DNA of 64,000 nt from Anaerolineales bacterium. Its GTDB lineage: Bacteria; Chloroflexota; Anaerolineae; Anaerolineales; E44-bin32. The notes under the pieces are model-generated. The model was not told where the DNA came from, made no database searches, and saw only the letters and a list, made by a program, of their open reading frames with translations. Shown here one piece after another: positions 26,614 to 36,269 of this stretch; the stretch's first letter is position 1, and the number at the start of each line of letters is the position of its first letter. The position numbers and the translations under genes were made by a program. Location: positions 62,001 to 126,000 of the forward strand of contig JARGGH010000002.1 of the NCBI GenBank assembly GCA_029210945.1, read 5' to 3'.

Positions 26614-28266
26614 TCACTTGAGCATCGGCATCTGGATGCCATGTGTGCGGGCAGCATCAATCGCCGCTTCGTAGCCGGCATCGGCATGGCGGACAATGCC
26701 GAGCCCGGGGTCGGTCGTGAGCACGCGTTCGAGTCGAGCCGCCGCTTTAGGGGTGCCATCAGCCACGATGACCTGCCCGGCATGCTGGCTGTAGCCAATG
26801 CCCACACCACCTCCGTGATGGAATGAAACCCAGGTCGCGCCGCCGACCGCGTTCAACATGGCGTTGAGCAGCGGCCAATCGCTGATCGCGTCGCTGCCAT
26901 CACGCATTGACTCCGTTTCGCGATTGGGCGAGGCGACGGAGCCAGCATCGAGATGATCGCGACCGATGACGATCGGGGCTTTGAGGGTGCCGTCGGCAAC
27001 CATTTGATTGAATTTGAGGCCTGCACGCGCCCGCTCGCCATAGCCGAGCCAGCAGATCCGTGAGGGCAAACCTTGAAAATGGACCTGTTCTTTTGCCATG
27101 CGGAGCCAACGATGCAGGTGCTCATCTTTCGGGAAGAGCGCCATCACGGCCGCATCGGTGCGGTAAATGTCCTCCGGATCGCCGGACAGCGCCACCCATC
27201 GGAACGGGCCCTTACCGAGGCAAAACAGCGGACGGATATAAGCCGGCACAAAGCCCGGGAACGAGAAGGCTTCGGTGACACCATAGTCAAAGGCGCGCTG
27301 GCGGAGGTTGTTGCCGTAATCAAATACCTCCGCGCCTGATTTCTGGAAAGCCAACATGGCTTCGACGTGGCGGGCCATCGATGCCATCGCCTGCTGTGCG
27401 TAACGATCTGGATCTTCATGCCGCAGTGCATCGGCTTCCTCAACCGATAGGCCGTGCGGGATGTAGGAATGAACATCGTGAGCAGGCGTCTGGTCCGTGA
27501 CCACATCAGGGATCACACCGCGCAGCGCCAGTTCAGGGAAGACGTCGGCGGCGTTTCCAATCAGCCCGATCGAGCGCGGCTGCTCGAGATCAAGTGCCTC
27601 GTCCACAAGGGTCATCGCTTCCTCGATCTCGTCGACGACGTGCTGTACGTAGCCATGCTCGAGTCGGCGCAGCGCGCGCTGGGGATCCACTTCGACGATC
27701 AGCCCGACACCCTCGTTCATCGTGATGGCCAGCGGCTGCGCCCCTCCCATCCCACCCAGGCCGGCGGTGAGCACGAATTTTCCCCGCAGTGAGGGCCAGC
27801 CGCGCTGCCGGGCGAGCGAACCGAGGGTCTCATATGTACCCTGCAGGATCCCCTGCGTCCCGATGTAAATCCAGGATCCGGCCGTCATTTGGCCATACAT
27901 GATCAAGCCCCGCGCTGAGAGCTCATCGAAGTGCTCTTGAGTTGCCCAGGCCGGCACCAGGTTTGAGTTCGCGATCAAGACACGCGGGGCGTCCGAGTGG
28001 GTCTTGAAGACCGCGACCGGTTTTCCGGATTGGACCAGCAAAGTCTCATCCACGGCCATTTCCTGCAACGTCGTCAGGATGGTCTCAAAAGCCTCCCAAC
28101 TGCGTGCCGCCTGCCCGCGTCCACCGTAGACCACCAGGTCCTCGGGGCGTTCCGCAACCTCAGGGTCGAGGTTGTTCTGAATCATGCGGTACGCCGCCTC
28201 GATTTGCCATGATTTGCAGGTTAGTTCCGCACCGCGCGGTGCTCGAATCGTGCGTGCCCTGGCCAT
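26614..28266 (-). CDS. hutU: Urocanate hydratase
   Basis: A 550-residue NAD+-dependent enzyme that converts urocanate to 4-imidazolone-5-propanoate, the second step of histidine degradation. [17 protein letters not shown], the NAD-binding [20 protein letters not shown] region and a C-terminal [19 protein letters not shown] match the family. The start at 28266 has GGAGG six bases upstream; the longer frame begins before it. It is the first gene of a run leading to the membrane proteins and hutI. Confidence 0.96.
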   Translation of the reverse strand: MARARTIRAPRGAELTCKSWQIEAAYRMIQNNLDPEVAERPEDLVVYGGRGQAARSWEAFETILTTLQEMAVDETLLVQSGKPVAVFKTHSDAPRVLIANSNLVPAWATQEHFDELSARGLIMYGQMTAGSWIYIGTQGILQGTYETLGSLARQRGWPSLRGKFVLTAGLGGMGGAQPLAITMNEGVGLIVEVDPQRALRRLEHGYVQHVVDEIEEAMTLVDEALDLEQPRSIGLIGNAADVFPELALRGVIPDVVTDQTPAHDVHSYIPHGLSVEEADALRHEDPDRYAQQAMASMARHVEAMLAFQKSGAEVFDYGNNLRQRAFDYGVTEAFSFPGFVPAYIRPLFCLGKGPFRWVALSGDPEDIYRTDAAVMALFPKDEHLHRWLRMAKEQVHFQGLPSRICWLGYGERARAGLKFNQMVADGTLKAPIVIGRDHLDAGSVASPNRETESMRDGSDAISDWPLLNAMLNAVGGATWVSFHHGGGVGIGYSQHAGQVIVADGTPKAAARLERVLTTDPGLGIVRHADAGYEAAIDAARTHGIQMPMLK

Positions 28267-28320
28267 TAAAACCTCCGTATTGCGCTCTGTGCCTGTGCGC
28301 AATATTTTCTGATAAGTTGT

Positions 28321-28839
28321 TCAGGAGCCCCAGCGGTTCCAGTGCGTCAGCGCGTCTAATTCTTTGCGCCCGCCGGAAGCCGGGGCCTGGGTAAGTTCTT
28401 CTTCGTCATCCGGATAGCCGAATGAGAGCGCGACCCTGATGTGCCATTCCTCGGGGAATCCGAGCAGCTCCCGCGCATCCTCCGGTTGGTAAATCGTCGC
28501 CGGGCAGGAGCCGATCCCCAGGTCCCAGGCCGCTAGTTGCATGTAGGCGGCAGCCTGGCCTGCATCGAACATAATCGACCAGCGCTGCGCGGGATCGGGT
28601 GTGAGGATCGCCACGCCCAGCGCGGCGCCCGCCAGGTGTCCGGCGTACGTGCCCAACTCGGATAAGTCAGCCAGGATTTTGGGGTCGTCGATCGCCAGGA
28701 ACTGCCACGGTTGCTGGTTCTTCGCGGATTGCGCGCGACGGCCGGCATTTAATATTGCCCGGACATGCTCTTCTTTTAATCGCTTGTCCTGGAATACCCG
28801 GACGGCCCGTTTCATGCGGATCGCCTCTTCAACTTGCAT
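28321..28839 (-). CDS. Nitroreductase-family flavoprotein
   Basis: A 172-residue FMN-dependent oxidoreductase fold. The N-terminal EEAIRMKRAVRVFQDKRL, the FMN-contact segment AGRRAQSAKNQQPWQF and the C-terminal SFGYPDDE are characteristic. A GGAGG site precedes the ATG. It is probably the upstream neighbour in the hutU direction (54 bp). The substrate cannot be deduced. Confidence 0.85.
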   Translation of the reverse strand: MQVEEAIRMKRAVRVFQDKRLKEEHVRAILNAGRRAQSAKNQQPWQFLAIDDPKILADLSELGTYAGHLAGAALGVAILTPDPAQRWSIMFDAGQAAAYMQLAAWDLGIGSCPATIYQPEDARELLGFPEEWHIRVALSFGYPDDEEELTQAPASGGRKELDALTHWNRWGS

Positions 28840-28939
28840 CGGAGCCTCCTCAAATGTGTGCTGCCCTGATTATAGAGCGTCAGTCGAAGTTGATCAAAAG
28901 TGTCGCTGCTGAAAGGCGGAAATCAAGCGAATCAAACGA

Positions 28940-28959
28940 CCCGGCAAGCTTCTGCCGGG
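28940..28959 (-). terminator. Hairpin downstream of the Rrf2 gene
   Basis: CCCGGCA / TGCCGGG with a 6-nt loop. On the minus strand it is followed by a moderately T-rich stretch. It is placed to end the Rrf2 transcript before the nitroreductase gene. Confidence 0.5.
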
Positions 28960-29017
28960 CCGCATTGAGTATTTTGTTCTGTGCATGGTTCGAAGGCAGC
29001 GGGGCAGACGGCGCCGT

Positions 29018-29416
29018 TCAGACCGCCAGGCTGTTGAAGTTTGTTTGACGCAGTTTATCAACCAATTCGGCCTGCGCTTTGCACCAGACTTCATGCACAA
29101 CGCAATCGCTGCCGAACTGACAGGCTTTGGGATCGAGCACGCACGCATTCAAGGCAATCGGACCATCGATCGCTTCAACCACCTCAAGCAAAGAGATATC
29201 CTGTGGGGGTCGTGCCAGTGACACACCGCCGCGCGCTCCCCGCGAAGTCTGCACAACACCCGCCACGGATAGCTGGGAGACAATCTTGGCGAGGAAGGAT
29301 GGCGGGATATGTTGTTTGCGAGCAATTTCGCTGGTGGGCGCCCTGCGTCCATTGTTGAGACCCGCCAGATAAAGCACGGCACGGACGGCGTAGTCCGCCT
29401 GTCGTGTGATTTGCAT
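29018..29416 (-). CDS. Rrf2-family transcriptional regulator, probably Fe-S binding
   Basis: 132 residues. The winged-helix start MQITRQADYAVRAVLYLA and the wing GVVQTSRGARGGVSLARPP are typical of Rrf2. The C-terminal half has four cysteines, three of them spaced C-x6-C-x5-C (NACVLDPKACQFGSDC), close to the cluster-binding triads of IscR/NsrR-like members. It may therefore sense iron, redox state or nitric oxide, which is inference from the spacing. It is divergent from the UDP-glucose dehydrogenase gene across a 210-bp gap. Confidence 0.88.
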   Translation of the reverse strand: MQITRQADYAVRAVLYLAGLNNGRRAPTSEIARKQHIPPSFLAKIVSQLSVAGVVQTSRGARGGVSLARPPQDISLLEVVEAIDGPIALNACVLDPKACQFGSDCVVHEVWCKAQAELVDKLRQTNFNSLAV

Positions 29417-29548
29417 TCGAACCTCCGCTAACGAATGGTACTCTGCCCTTCAGGATAGGAGTTGTCTAGTTCAGACGTAGTTTATGCTGAGGAGGGATAT
29501 CTCACAAGTGAGTAGTGTCACAAGGGCTGCATGACCTTCTACGAATGG

Positions 29549-29575
29549 TTGCGTTCCTTTCAAGCATGGTATGAT
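29549..29575 (+). promoter_or_regulatory. Possible promoter for the UDP-glucose dehydrogenase operon
   Basis: TATGAT (29570-29575) is a good -10. TTGCGT (29549-29554) is the best upstream -35, but the 15-bp spacing is short. It lies about 50 bp before the GTG start. Confidence 0.35.
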
Positions 29576-29626
29576 TGCGCCGGAAGAAAACAGCAGCGCT
29601 TAAACGCTGCCGCTCAGGGAGGTCCA

Positions 29627-30952
29627 GTGAAGAAGATCGCAGTCATTGGCGTCGGATACGTTGGCCTGGTTACCGCAGCGGGATTCTCTGATCTCGGAAA
29701 CCATGTCGTCGCGTTGGATATCGATGAAAACAAGGTCGAGGGCTTGAAAGCCGGCAAGATGCCCATTTATGAGCCGGGTTTGGAAGAGATGGTGGAACGC
29801 AACGCCAGCGCAGGCAGGCTGCAGTTCACGACTTCCTACGATGAAGCGGTCAAGAACGCTGAATTTATCTTCATCGCGGTTGGTACACCAGAAGGTGTCG
29901 ATGGGGAGGCGGATTTGCAGTACGTACGATCCGCGGCGATTTCGGTCGCCCGGGCGATGGATGGACCGGCAATCTTGATCAACAAGTCGACCGTGCCGGT
30001 TGGCACTGGTGACTGGGTGGCAGATATCGTCACAGAACACCAGCCTGAGCCGATCCCATTCGCGGTGGTCTCCTGTCCCGAGTTCTTGCGCGAAGGATCC
30101 GCGATTCTGGATTTCATGAACCCGGCCCGCACTGTGCTCGGATCGCTCGACAAGGATGCGGCTGAGCGGGTCGCTCAACTCCACATCCCGCTGCGTGCAC
30201 CGATCGTGATCACAGATCTGCGCACGGCGGAGATGATCAAGTACGCCTCGAACGCGTTTCTGGCGACCAAGATCTCTTTCATCAACGAAATTGCGAACAT
30301 TTGTGAGGCTCTGGGTGCGGACGTGAAAGAGGTCAAAGTGGGCATGGGGTACGACCCGCGTATCGGCCCACACTTCCTGGAGGCCGGCCTGGGATACGGA
30401 GGCTCGTGCTTCCCTAAAGATGTCAAAGCGCTGGCGCACATGGCGGAGGTAAAAGGACGGCATCCCCAGCTTCTGGCGGCGGTAATGGACATCAATGATG
30501 ACCGCAGGCGGTTGCTTGTGGATAAGGTGCGCGGCGCTTTGGGGGACGTCGCAGGTAAGCGGATTGGATTGTTAGGGCTGACGTTCAAGCCGAACACAGA
30601 CGACCTGCGCGATGCACCCGCGCTGGAGGTGGCCGAGAGGTTGCTGGAGGAAGGCGCTCAGATCCATGCCTTCGACCCCGTCGGAATGCCGCATGCGAGT
30701 GTCTTGATGCCCCAGATTCAGATGGCAGACGATCCCTACGACCTTGCCAGAGACAGTGATGCGCTGGTCGTTTGCACCGAGTGGAATGAGTTTGCGCACC
30801 TGGACCTCGAACGTATCCATGATCTCATGCAATCCCCGATTGTCGTCGACGGGCGTAACATCTACGAACCGCTCGATATGAAAGAGCTCGGTTTCACCTA
30901 TCTGGCGGTTGGTCGCGGCTACGACGCTAACGGCGATCCGGTTTCGAGTTAG
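29627..30952 (+). CDS. ugd: UDP-glucose 6-dehydrogenase
   Basis: A 441-residue enzyme that oxidises UDP-glucose to UDP-glucuronate with two NAD+, feeding capsule and cell-surface sugar synthesis. The Rossmann motif [13 protein letters not shown], the conserved [11 protein letters not shown] and the catalytic cysteine in [10 protein letters not shown] are intact. I chose the GTG at 29627 because GGGAGG lies just upstream and homologues start at KKIAVIG; the frame from 29531 overruns the promoter. The M16 peptidase gene begins 3 bp after its stop. Confidence 0.94.
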   Translation: MKKIAVIGVGYVGLVTAAGFSDLGNHVVALDIDENKVEGLKAGKMPIYEPGLEEMVERNASAGRLQFTTSYDEAVKNAEFIFIAVGTPEGVDGEADLQYVRSAAISVARAMDGPAILINKSTVPVGTGDWVADIVTEHQPEPIPFAVVSCPEFLREGSAILDFMNPARTVLGSLDKDAAERVAQLHIPLRAPIVITDLRTAEMIKYASNAFLATKISFINEIANICEALGADVKEVKVGMGYDPRIGPHFLEAGLGYGGSCFPKDVKALAHMAEVKGRHPQLLAAVMDINDDRRRLLVDKVRGALGDVAGKRIGLLGLTFKPNTDDLRDAPALEVAERLLEEGAQIHAFDPVGMPHASVLMPQIQMADDPYDLARDSDALVVCTEWNEFAHLDLERIHDLMQSPIVVDGRNIYEPLDMKELGFTYLAVGRGYDANGDPVSS

Positions 30953-30955
30953 TTG

Positions 30956-32254
30956 ATGGCGGACAAGCAAGGGACGGTCACGGCGACAAGGCTGCGCAAT
31001 GGCCTGCAGGTTCGTCTAAAAGAAGTTCATACGGCGCCGCTCATCAGCAGCTGGATCTGGTATCGAGTGGGTTCACGCAATGAGCGGCCCGGCTCGACTG
31101 GGATATCCCACTGGGTCGAACACATGCAGTTCAAAGGTACCCCGAGGTACCCTGCCGGGTTGCTCGATCGGGTCATCTCACGCGATGGCGGCATCTGGAA
31201 CGCATTCACGTGGCTCGATTGGACGGCCTACTTTGAAACCTTACCTTCAGATCGCGTCGATCTGGCGCTTGATCTCGAAGCGGACCGCATGGTCAACAGC
31301 CTCTTCGAGCCGAAAGAGGTCGAATCGGAACGCACGGTGATCATCTCCGAGCGGCAGGGTCATGAAAATGAGCCGACCTTCCGCCTGGCGGAGGAGGTTC
31401 AGGCCGCTGCCTACCGGGTCAACGGTTACCATCACGGTGTGATCGGTGACATGGCCGATCTGCACATGATATCCCGGGATGATCTTTACACTCATTACCG
31501 CCAGCATTACCTCCCATCCAACGCGGTCTTGAGCGTCGTCGGGGATTTCAAGACACGGCCGATGCTCGCAAAAATCCGCAAGATCTTTGGAAATCTCCCA
31601 ACCGACAAGCCGGGAGCATTCGAAGCACGTCCGGAGCCTCCGCAGTTAGGCGAAAAGATCGTGCATGTGGAGGGGCCGGGTGAAACAGCCTACTTGAAAG
31701 TAGCCTACCATGCACCGCCGGCATCCGCCGATGATTTCATCGCCATGACGGTCTTGAGCAGCGTGCTGGGTGGGGCTTCGAGTTTCAATTTTTTCTCGGG
31801 CGGAATATCCAATAAGACCTCACGCCTCTACCGGGCGCTTGTCGACGGCGAGGTTGCCGCATCTGTCCAGGGTGGTCTGGCGGCGACGATCGATCCTTAC
31901 CTTTACACCATTCATGTGACCGTCCGACCCGACTGCCAACCAGAGGATGCTCTGGCTATCATCGACGACGAGATGCAGAAGATAATTTCCAGGCCAATTG
32001 AGGAACGTGAACTCGAAAAGGCGATCAAGCAGGCGAGGGCGCTTTTCGCCTACAGCAGCGAGAGCATAACCAACCAGGGCTTCTGGCTGGGCTTCACAGA
32101 GATGTTTTCTGATTACACCTGGCTGGACACTTATCTGCAGCGGCTCTCCAGGGTGACCCCTGACAGCGCCTGGCGATGTGCACGGACATATCTGCAGCGA
32201 AGCAACCGGGTGGTGGGCATCTATCATCCCACGGAGAAGGTGAAGCATGCCTGA
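30956..32254 (+). CDS. M16-family zinc peptidase, catalytic subunit
   Basis: About 432 residues. The inverted zinc motif HxxEH is present at His52-Glu55-His56 (HWVEHMQFKGT), and the third ligand Glu lies about 76 residues later (ISER). This subunit should therefore be catalytically competent. The family cleaves small or unfolded peptides in a clamshell of two M16 chains. The next gene overlaps by 8 bp and encodes an M16 chain lacking the motif, so an active/inactive heterodimer is likely. A TTG three bases upstream is an alternative start. Confidence 0.9.
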   Translation: MADKQGTVTATRLRNGLQVRLKEVHTAPLISSWIWYRVGSRNERPGSTGISHWVEHMQFKGTPRYPAGLLDRVISRDGGIWNAFTWLDWTAYFETLPSDRVDLALDLEADRMVNSLFEPKEVESERTVIISERQGHENEPTFRLAEEVQAAAYRVNGYHHGVIGDMADLHMISRDDLYTHYRQHYLPSNAVLSVVGDFKTRPMLAKIRKIFGNLPTDKPGAFEARPEPPQLGEKIVHVEGPGETAYLKVAYHAPPASADDFIAMTVLSSVLGGASSFNFFSGGISNKTSRLYRALVDGEVAASVQGGLAATIDPYLYTIHVTVRPDCQPEDALAIIDDEMQKIISRPIEERELEKAIKQARALFAYSSESITNQGFWLGFTEMFSDYTWLDTYLQRLSRVTPDSAWRCARTYLQRSNRVVGIYHPTEKVKHA

Positions 32255-33557
32255 GAACAAACTTGTGCTTCCCGATCTGGATATCAAGAGCCTGCCGGGA
32301 CCGGAGACGATCTTGCGCCGCGAGTTTGCCAACGGGGTGACCGTGCTGGCCCGCGAGAATTTTGCCAGCCCGTCGGTTGTCATCCAGGGCTACCTTCCGG
32401 TGGGATCTTTGCAGGAAGAACCCGAGCAATCCGGGCTGGCCTATCTGACATCTCTCGCAGTGATGCGCGGCACAACTCAGCGCACATTCGAGCAGCTGTT
32501 CGAATCACTCGAATCGATCGGCGCCCGTTTGAACATACGCGCCGGCGGGCACACGACGTCATTTCAGGGCAAATCCCTGGCAGAAGATTTACCGATTCTG
32601 TTGGATATCTTGCTGGATGTGCTTTCCAACCCGATCTTCCCGAAAAGGGAGATCGAACGCTTGAAGTCCCAACATCTCACCGCGCTGGCCATCCGGGCGC
32701 AAGATACTGGCGCACAGGCAGAGCTTGCTTTTGACGAGATTGTGTATGCGGATCACCCCTATCGTTATCCGGTCGACGGCTACATCGAGACTGTTCAAGA
32801 ATTGTCGCCTGCAGCTATGCGCCGCTTCCACGCAGACACGTTCGGATCCGAAGGGATCAAAATTGCGATTGTCGGTGGGGTGAAAGCTTCGAAAGCCGCA
32901 GAGGCAGTCGAGGCCAGTCTCGGCGCATGGTCAAAACGGGCTAAGAAAGCGCAACCCGAGCTGCCTCCGGTCAAATCCCTCAAGGCGAACACCCAGCGTG
33001 AGGCCCGCCTGGAGGGAAAGCAGCAGAGCGATATTGTCGTCGGGTGTGTAGGGCCGAACCGTTTCGATGAGGGTTATCTGGCCGCCGCGGTCGGGAATAA
33101 TATCCTCGGCCGGTTTGGGCTCATGGGCCGCATCGGTGAAGCGGTGCGCGAGTCTGCCGGGCTTGCTTACAGCGCCTACAGCGTGCTCTCCGGAGGTCCT
33201 GGTCCAGGTCCGTGGCAGGTGCTGGCTGGTGTCAACCCGAAAAATGAGCAGCGTGCAGTGGAGATCATTCTCAAAGAACTGGGGCGCTTTGTTTCCCGCA
33301 AGGTAAGCACAGAAGAGTTGCTCGAAAATCAGATGCACTACATTGGTCGCCTGCCTCTGCAGCTCGAATCCAATGAGGGCGTGGGGAGTTCGCTGATCCA
33401 CCTTGAACGCTATGGCCTAGGATTGGATTACTACCAACGCTATCCAGAGCTAATCGCCGGAATTACCCGCGCGCAAATACTCGAGACAGCCCGCAGGTTC
33501 ATCGACCCGGAGCGCATGGCGATCGCAATTGCGGGTCCGGAGGAACGCGAGCTTTGA
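32247..33557 (+). CDS. M16-family peptidase, non-catalytic partner
   Basis: A 436-residue M16 chain. The position where HxxEH should lie reads GLAYLTSLAVMRGTTQ, so the zinc ligands are gone. A glycine-rich GGPGPGPWQVLAG segment and the LAYSAYS substrate-binding region are kept, as in the partner subunits of bacterial and mitochondrial M16 heterodimers. It overlaps its catalytic partner by 8 bp and the acpS start by one base. Confidence 0.88.
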   Translation: MPENKLVLPDLDIKSLPGPETILRREFANGVTVLARENFASPSVVIQGYLPVGSLQEEPEQSGLAYLTSLAVMRGTTQRTFEQLFESLESIGARLNIRAGGHTTSFQGKSLAEDLPILLDILLDVLSNPIFPKREIERLKSQHLTALAIRAQDTGAQAELAFDEIVYADHPYRYPVDGYIETVQELSPAAMRRFHADTFGSEGIKIAIVGGVKASKAAEAVEASLGAWSKRAKKAQPELPPVKSLKANTQREARLEGKQQSDIVVGCVGPNRFDEGYLAAAVGNNILGRFGLMGRIGEAVRESAGLAYSAYSVLSGGPGPGPWQVLAGVNPKNEQRAVEIILKELGRFVSRKVSTEELLENQMHYIGRLPLQLESNEGVGSSLIHLERYGLGLDYYQRYPELIAGITRAQILETARRFIDPERMAIAIAGPEEREL

Positions 33558-33934
33558 TGGATATTCGTTCGGGCGTGGATATCGTTGAGGTCAATCGAAT
33601 CGACGCCGCGATTCTGCGTCATGGCGAACGCTTTTTTGATCGCTTCTTCACGCTGCAGGAATTGGTCGATGCGCACGGGCATACGCCCGCTCTAGGAGCC
33701 CGATTTGCAGCCAAAGAGGCTGTCGCCAAGGCGCTCGGCACAGGCATCGGCGAAGTAGGCTGGAAGGACATTGAGATCATCAACGGTCCTCAGAAAGCGC
33801 CTTTCTTGAGACTGCATGGGAAGGCAGCACAGGTTTCGGAAGAATTGGGCATCACTGCCTGGTCGGTCAGCCTGACGCACACCCATGAACATGGTGCCGC
33901 GGTGGCGGTCGCCCTGATCGAGTCGTCGGAATAG
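33557..33934 (+). CDS. acpS: Holo-[acyl-carrier-protein] synthase
   Basis: A 125-residue enzyme that transfers 4'-phosphopantetheine from CoA to acyl carrier protein. The metal- and CoA-binding GVDIVEVNRI, the ARFAAKEAVAKALGTG helix and the WSVSLTHTHEHGAAVAVA C-terminus match AcpS. The ATG overlaps the upstream stop (TGATG). The thioesterase gene follows directly. Confidence 0.93.
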   Translation: MDIRSGVDIVEVNRIDAAILRHGERFFDRFFTLQELVDAHGHTPALGARFAAKEAVAKALGTGIGEVGWKDIEIINGPQKAPFLRLHGKAAQVSEELGITAWSVSLTHTHEHGAAVAVALIESSE

Positions 33935-34366
33935 GTGAAGACCGGGATGGATTCGGGCATCTCCACGGATCATGTGGGACTGGTTCGAGAAGATCAGCAA
34001 GTCGTCACCCGGGAACGAACAGCCGTTCACATCGGGAGCGGTTCGCTGGGCGTCTATGCAACTCCCGCGATGCTCGCATTCGTAGAGGCGACCTGCCGGG
34101 ATATGCTCGATGAACTGCTGGATCCATCGATGACTTCCGTGGGGACGGAGGTGCGGCTGCGGCACCTGGCCCCGACGACGGAGGGGGAGACGGTTTCTGT
34201 CTGTGTGGAGATCATCTCGATAGAAGGGATCTTGGTCGAGTTCAAGGCCGAGGTGTGGGATCGAGTAGAGCGGATCGGTGAGGCCAGGCATACTCGCGCC
34301 GTGATCGATGTGGATCGTTTCCTCTCGCGGGTGTCAGCCAAAACCAGCCCGGATGGGGACAGGTGA
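33935..34366 (+). CDS. Hotdog-fold thioesterase (FlK-like)
   Basis: 143 residues from a GTG that abuts the acpS stop; an ATG at 33947 is also possible. The pattern LGVYATPAMLAFVEATCRDML, then SVGTEVRLRHLAPTTEGETV, is that of hotdog thioesterases related to fluoroacetyl-CoA thioesterase. Most members act on unknown acyl-CoAs. Coupling to acpS suggests acyl-group turnover, which is inference. Confidence 0.8.
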   Translation: MKTGMDSGISTDHVGLVREDQQVVTRERTAVHIGSGSLGVYATPAMLAFVEATCRDMLDELLDPSMTSVGTEVRLRHLAPTTEGETVSVCVEIISIEGILVEFKAEVWDRVERIGEARHTRAVIDVDRFLSRVSAKTSPDGDR

Positions 34367-34435
34367 GGTGGTTCCGCGTCTTAAGCCAGCCTTCTTGGAG
34401 GCTCGGGACAGCCCCAAACTACTTTAGCGTGCGCT

Positions 34436-34464
34436 TTGACGTACATAGGTCCGCATGTTATACT
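34436..34464 (+). promoter_or_regulatory. rpsB-tsf promoter
   Basis: TTGACG (34436-34441), a 17-bp spacer and TATACT (34459-34464). It predicts a 5' leader of about 150 nt before rpsB. Confidence 0.8.
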
Positions 34465-34471
34465 GACATCC

Positions 34472-34581
34472 GTTCCCGCTGGGTGGACGCTGCCTTGCGG
34501 GACTAATTCTGCCCAAAGGGCAAATACACACGTCTCCGGACTGTTCTGAGCGTGCCGGTCAGCCAGCCGGTTTCAGAGCAG
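34472..34581 (+). promoter_or_regulatory. Structured 5' leader of rpsB
   Basis: Three successive stem-loops can be drawn. The first pairs TCCCGC with GCGGGA (34474-34479 / 34497-34502). The second is a perfect TGCCC-AAA-GGGCA (34510-34522). The third pairs CTGTTCTGA with TCAGAGCAG (34541-34549 / 34573-34581) and encloses an inner GCCGG/CCGGT hairpin. None carries a U-run, so these are not terminators. Autoregulation by S2, as known for other rpsB leaders, is a reasonable inference. Confidence 0.5.
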
Positions 34582-34621
34582 AGTGATGGAGGCGGAGGCC
34601 AAACGCACAGGAGGTAACCTC

Positions 34622-35668
34622 ATGGCTGTAGTAAGTATGAAGGCATTGCTTGAGACGGGTGTTCACTTCGGTCATCGTACCCGTAAGTGGAACCCGAAGA
34701 TGAAATCTTACATTTTCACAGAACGCAACGGAATCCACATTATCGATCTGCAACAGACGCTCGAAGCTCTTGAAGAGAGCTATGTGTTGATTCGTGACAT
34801 TGTGGCGGAGGGCGGATCGATCCTCTTTGTGGGCACCAAACGGCAAGCTCAGGAGACGATTGAGCTGGAAGCCAAGCGCTGCAACATGCCCTATGTGAAT
34901 TTGCGCTGGCTGGGCGGGACGCTGACCAACTGGCAGACGATCCGCAGCCGCATCGACGAGCTCGAGAATCTCGAGCGCCGGCGTGATGAAGGGGAATTCG
35001 AATTGCTCACGAAGAAAGAGGCGCTGAGCATGGACCGCAAGATCGACAAACTCGAATCGCGTCTGGGCGGAATCCGCGAGATGCGATCGCTTCCCGAAGC
35101 GCTCTTTGTCGTGGATGTTCAGCAAGAAGAGACTGCAATTCACGAAGCGAACCTGCTGAAAATTCCTGTCGTCGGATTGGTAGACACAAATTGCGATCCA
35201 GGTGTGATCGACTATGTCATCCCCTCCAATGATGACGCCATCCGGGCGATCAAGCTGCTCGTTTCGACCATCGCGGATGCGGTGTTGGAAGGCAAAGCGG
35301 CGCGCAAGGATGAGGAAGAAGACGTTTCAGAACGGCCCTCTGAGGCCGTGGCAGCGGAGGGTCTCGAGTTGAGCGATGAGGACCTGCTTGGTGAGGCGAC
35401 TCTGGCCAAGTTGCAGAGCGGTGAATTTGGCGATCAAGAAGCTGCTGCGGAAACGCCTGAGCAGGAAGAGCAAATTTCTGAACCCGAAGCGGAGGAACCC
35501 GACGAGAGTGCGTCCGAAGAGGAAGAGCCGCTCGAAGCCGGTTCTGACGACGCTGAAGAGGATCTCGAGCCGGATGACGACGACGTTAACGACGACGCTG
35601 GCGATGACGCTGGCGATGACGCTGGCGATGACGCTGACGAGGACGACGAGGAGGAAGCCCAGGCATGA
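34622..35668 (+). CDS. rpsB: Ribosomal protein S2 with long acidic C-terminal extension
   Basis: 348 residues, against about 230-260 for most bacterial S2. The core (1-228) is normal: [44 protein letters not shown] and [13 protein letters not shown]. From about residue 229 it continues as a 120-residue tail dominated by Glu and Asp, ending in a fourfold 12-bp repeat that encodes Asp-Asp-Ala-Gly-type units (35591-35638). The start at 34622 follows AGGAGGT. The stop overlaps the tsf ATG (ATGA). The function of the tail is unknown. Confidence 0.95.
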   Translation: MAVVSMKALLETGVHFGHRTRKWNPKMKSYIFTERNGIHIIDLQQTLEALEESYVLIRDIVAEGGSILFVGTKRQAQETIELEAKRCNMPYVNLRWLGGTLTNWQTIRSRIDELENLERRRDEGEFELLTKKEALSMDRKIDKLESRLGGIREMRSLPEALFVVDVQQEETAIHEANLLKIPVVGLVDTNCDPGVIDYVIPSNDDAIRAIKLLVSTIADAVLEGKAARKDEEEDVSERPSEAVAAEGLELSDEDLLGEATLAKLQSGEFGDQEAAAETPEQEEQISEPEAEEPDESASEEEEPLEAGSDDAEEDLEPDDDDVNDDAGDDAGDDAGDDADEDDEEEAQA

Positions 35669-36267
35669 GCATCCCAGCCGAGGACATTAAGGCACTCAGG
35701 GAAAAAACCGGCGCGGGGATCCTCGATTGCCGTAAAGCGCTCGAGGAAGCGGATGGCGACATCGAAAAAGCGATCATCGTCCTGCGCGAGAAGGGCATGG
35801 CGGACGCCGAAAAACGGAGCGAACGCGAAACGAGCAACGGGATCCTGGAACTCTACAGCCATATTGGCGGCCGCGTTGGGGTGATGGTAGAGGTTAATTG
35901 TGAGACGGATTTCGTCGCCCGAACGCCTGAATTCCAGGAACTAGCGCACGAAATCGCACTGCAGGTCGCGGCGATGTCTCCGCGCTGGGTTACAGAGCAG
36001 GGAGTCCCGGAGGAAACCCTCAAGACGGAAGAGGATATCGCCAGGAAACGTGCCCTGGACGAAGGCAAACCGGAGAACGTCATCGACCGCATCGTCGAAG
36101 GGCGGGTCAACAAGTTTCTTGATGAGACCTGCCTGCTCCGCCAGGAGTACATACGCGATGAATCAAAGACAATCGACGAGTTGATCAAGGAGACGATTGT
36201 CGCGATCGGTGAGAACATCAGCGTGCGCAGATTTGTGCGCTGGGAAGTCGGCGAAGGAATAGAATGA
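35665..36267 (+). CDS. tsf: Translation elongation factor Ts
   Basis: A 200-residue nucleotide-exchange factor for EF-Tu. The N-terminal UBA-like [20 protein letters not shown] and the core [19 protein letters not shown] are intact. The size is that of the short, single-core type found in Thermus-like and Chloroflexota lineages rather than the 283-residue enterobacterial type. It is translationally coupled to rpsB and followed by a strong hairpin before pyrH. Confidence 0.97.
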   Translation: MSIPAEDIKALREKTGAGILDCRKALEEADGDIEKAIIVLREKGMADAEKRSERETSNGILELYSHIGGRVGVMVEVNCETDFVARTPEFQELAHEIALQVAAMSPRWVTEQGVPEETLKTEEDIARKRALDEGKPENVIDRIVEGRVNKFLDETCLLRQEYIRDESKTIDELIKETIVAIGENISVRRFVRWEVGEGIE

Positions 36268-36269
36268 TC

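Noticed and set aside
28940-28959. Attachment site or transposon end near the Rrf2 gene
   Set aside because: A single hairpin with no target duplication or partner repeat; a terminator is simpler.
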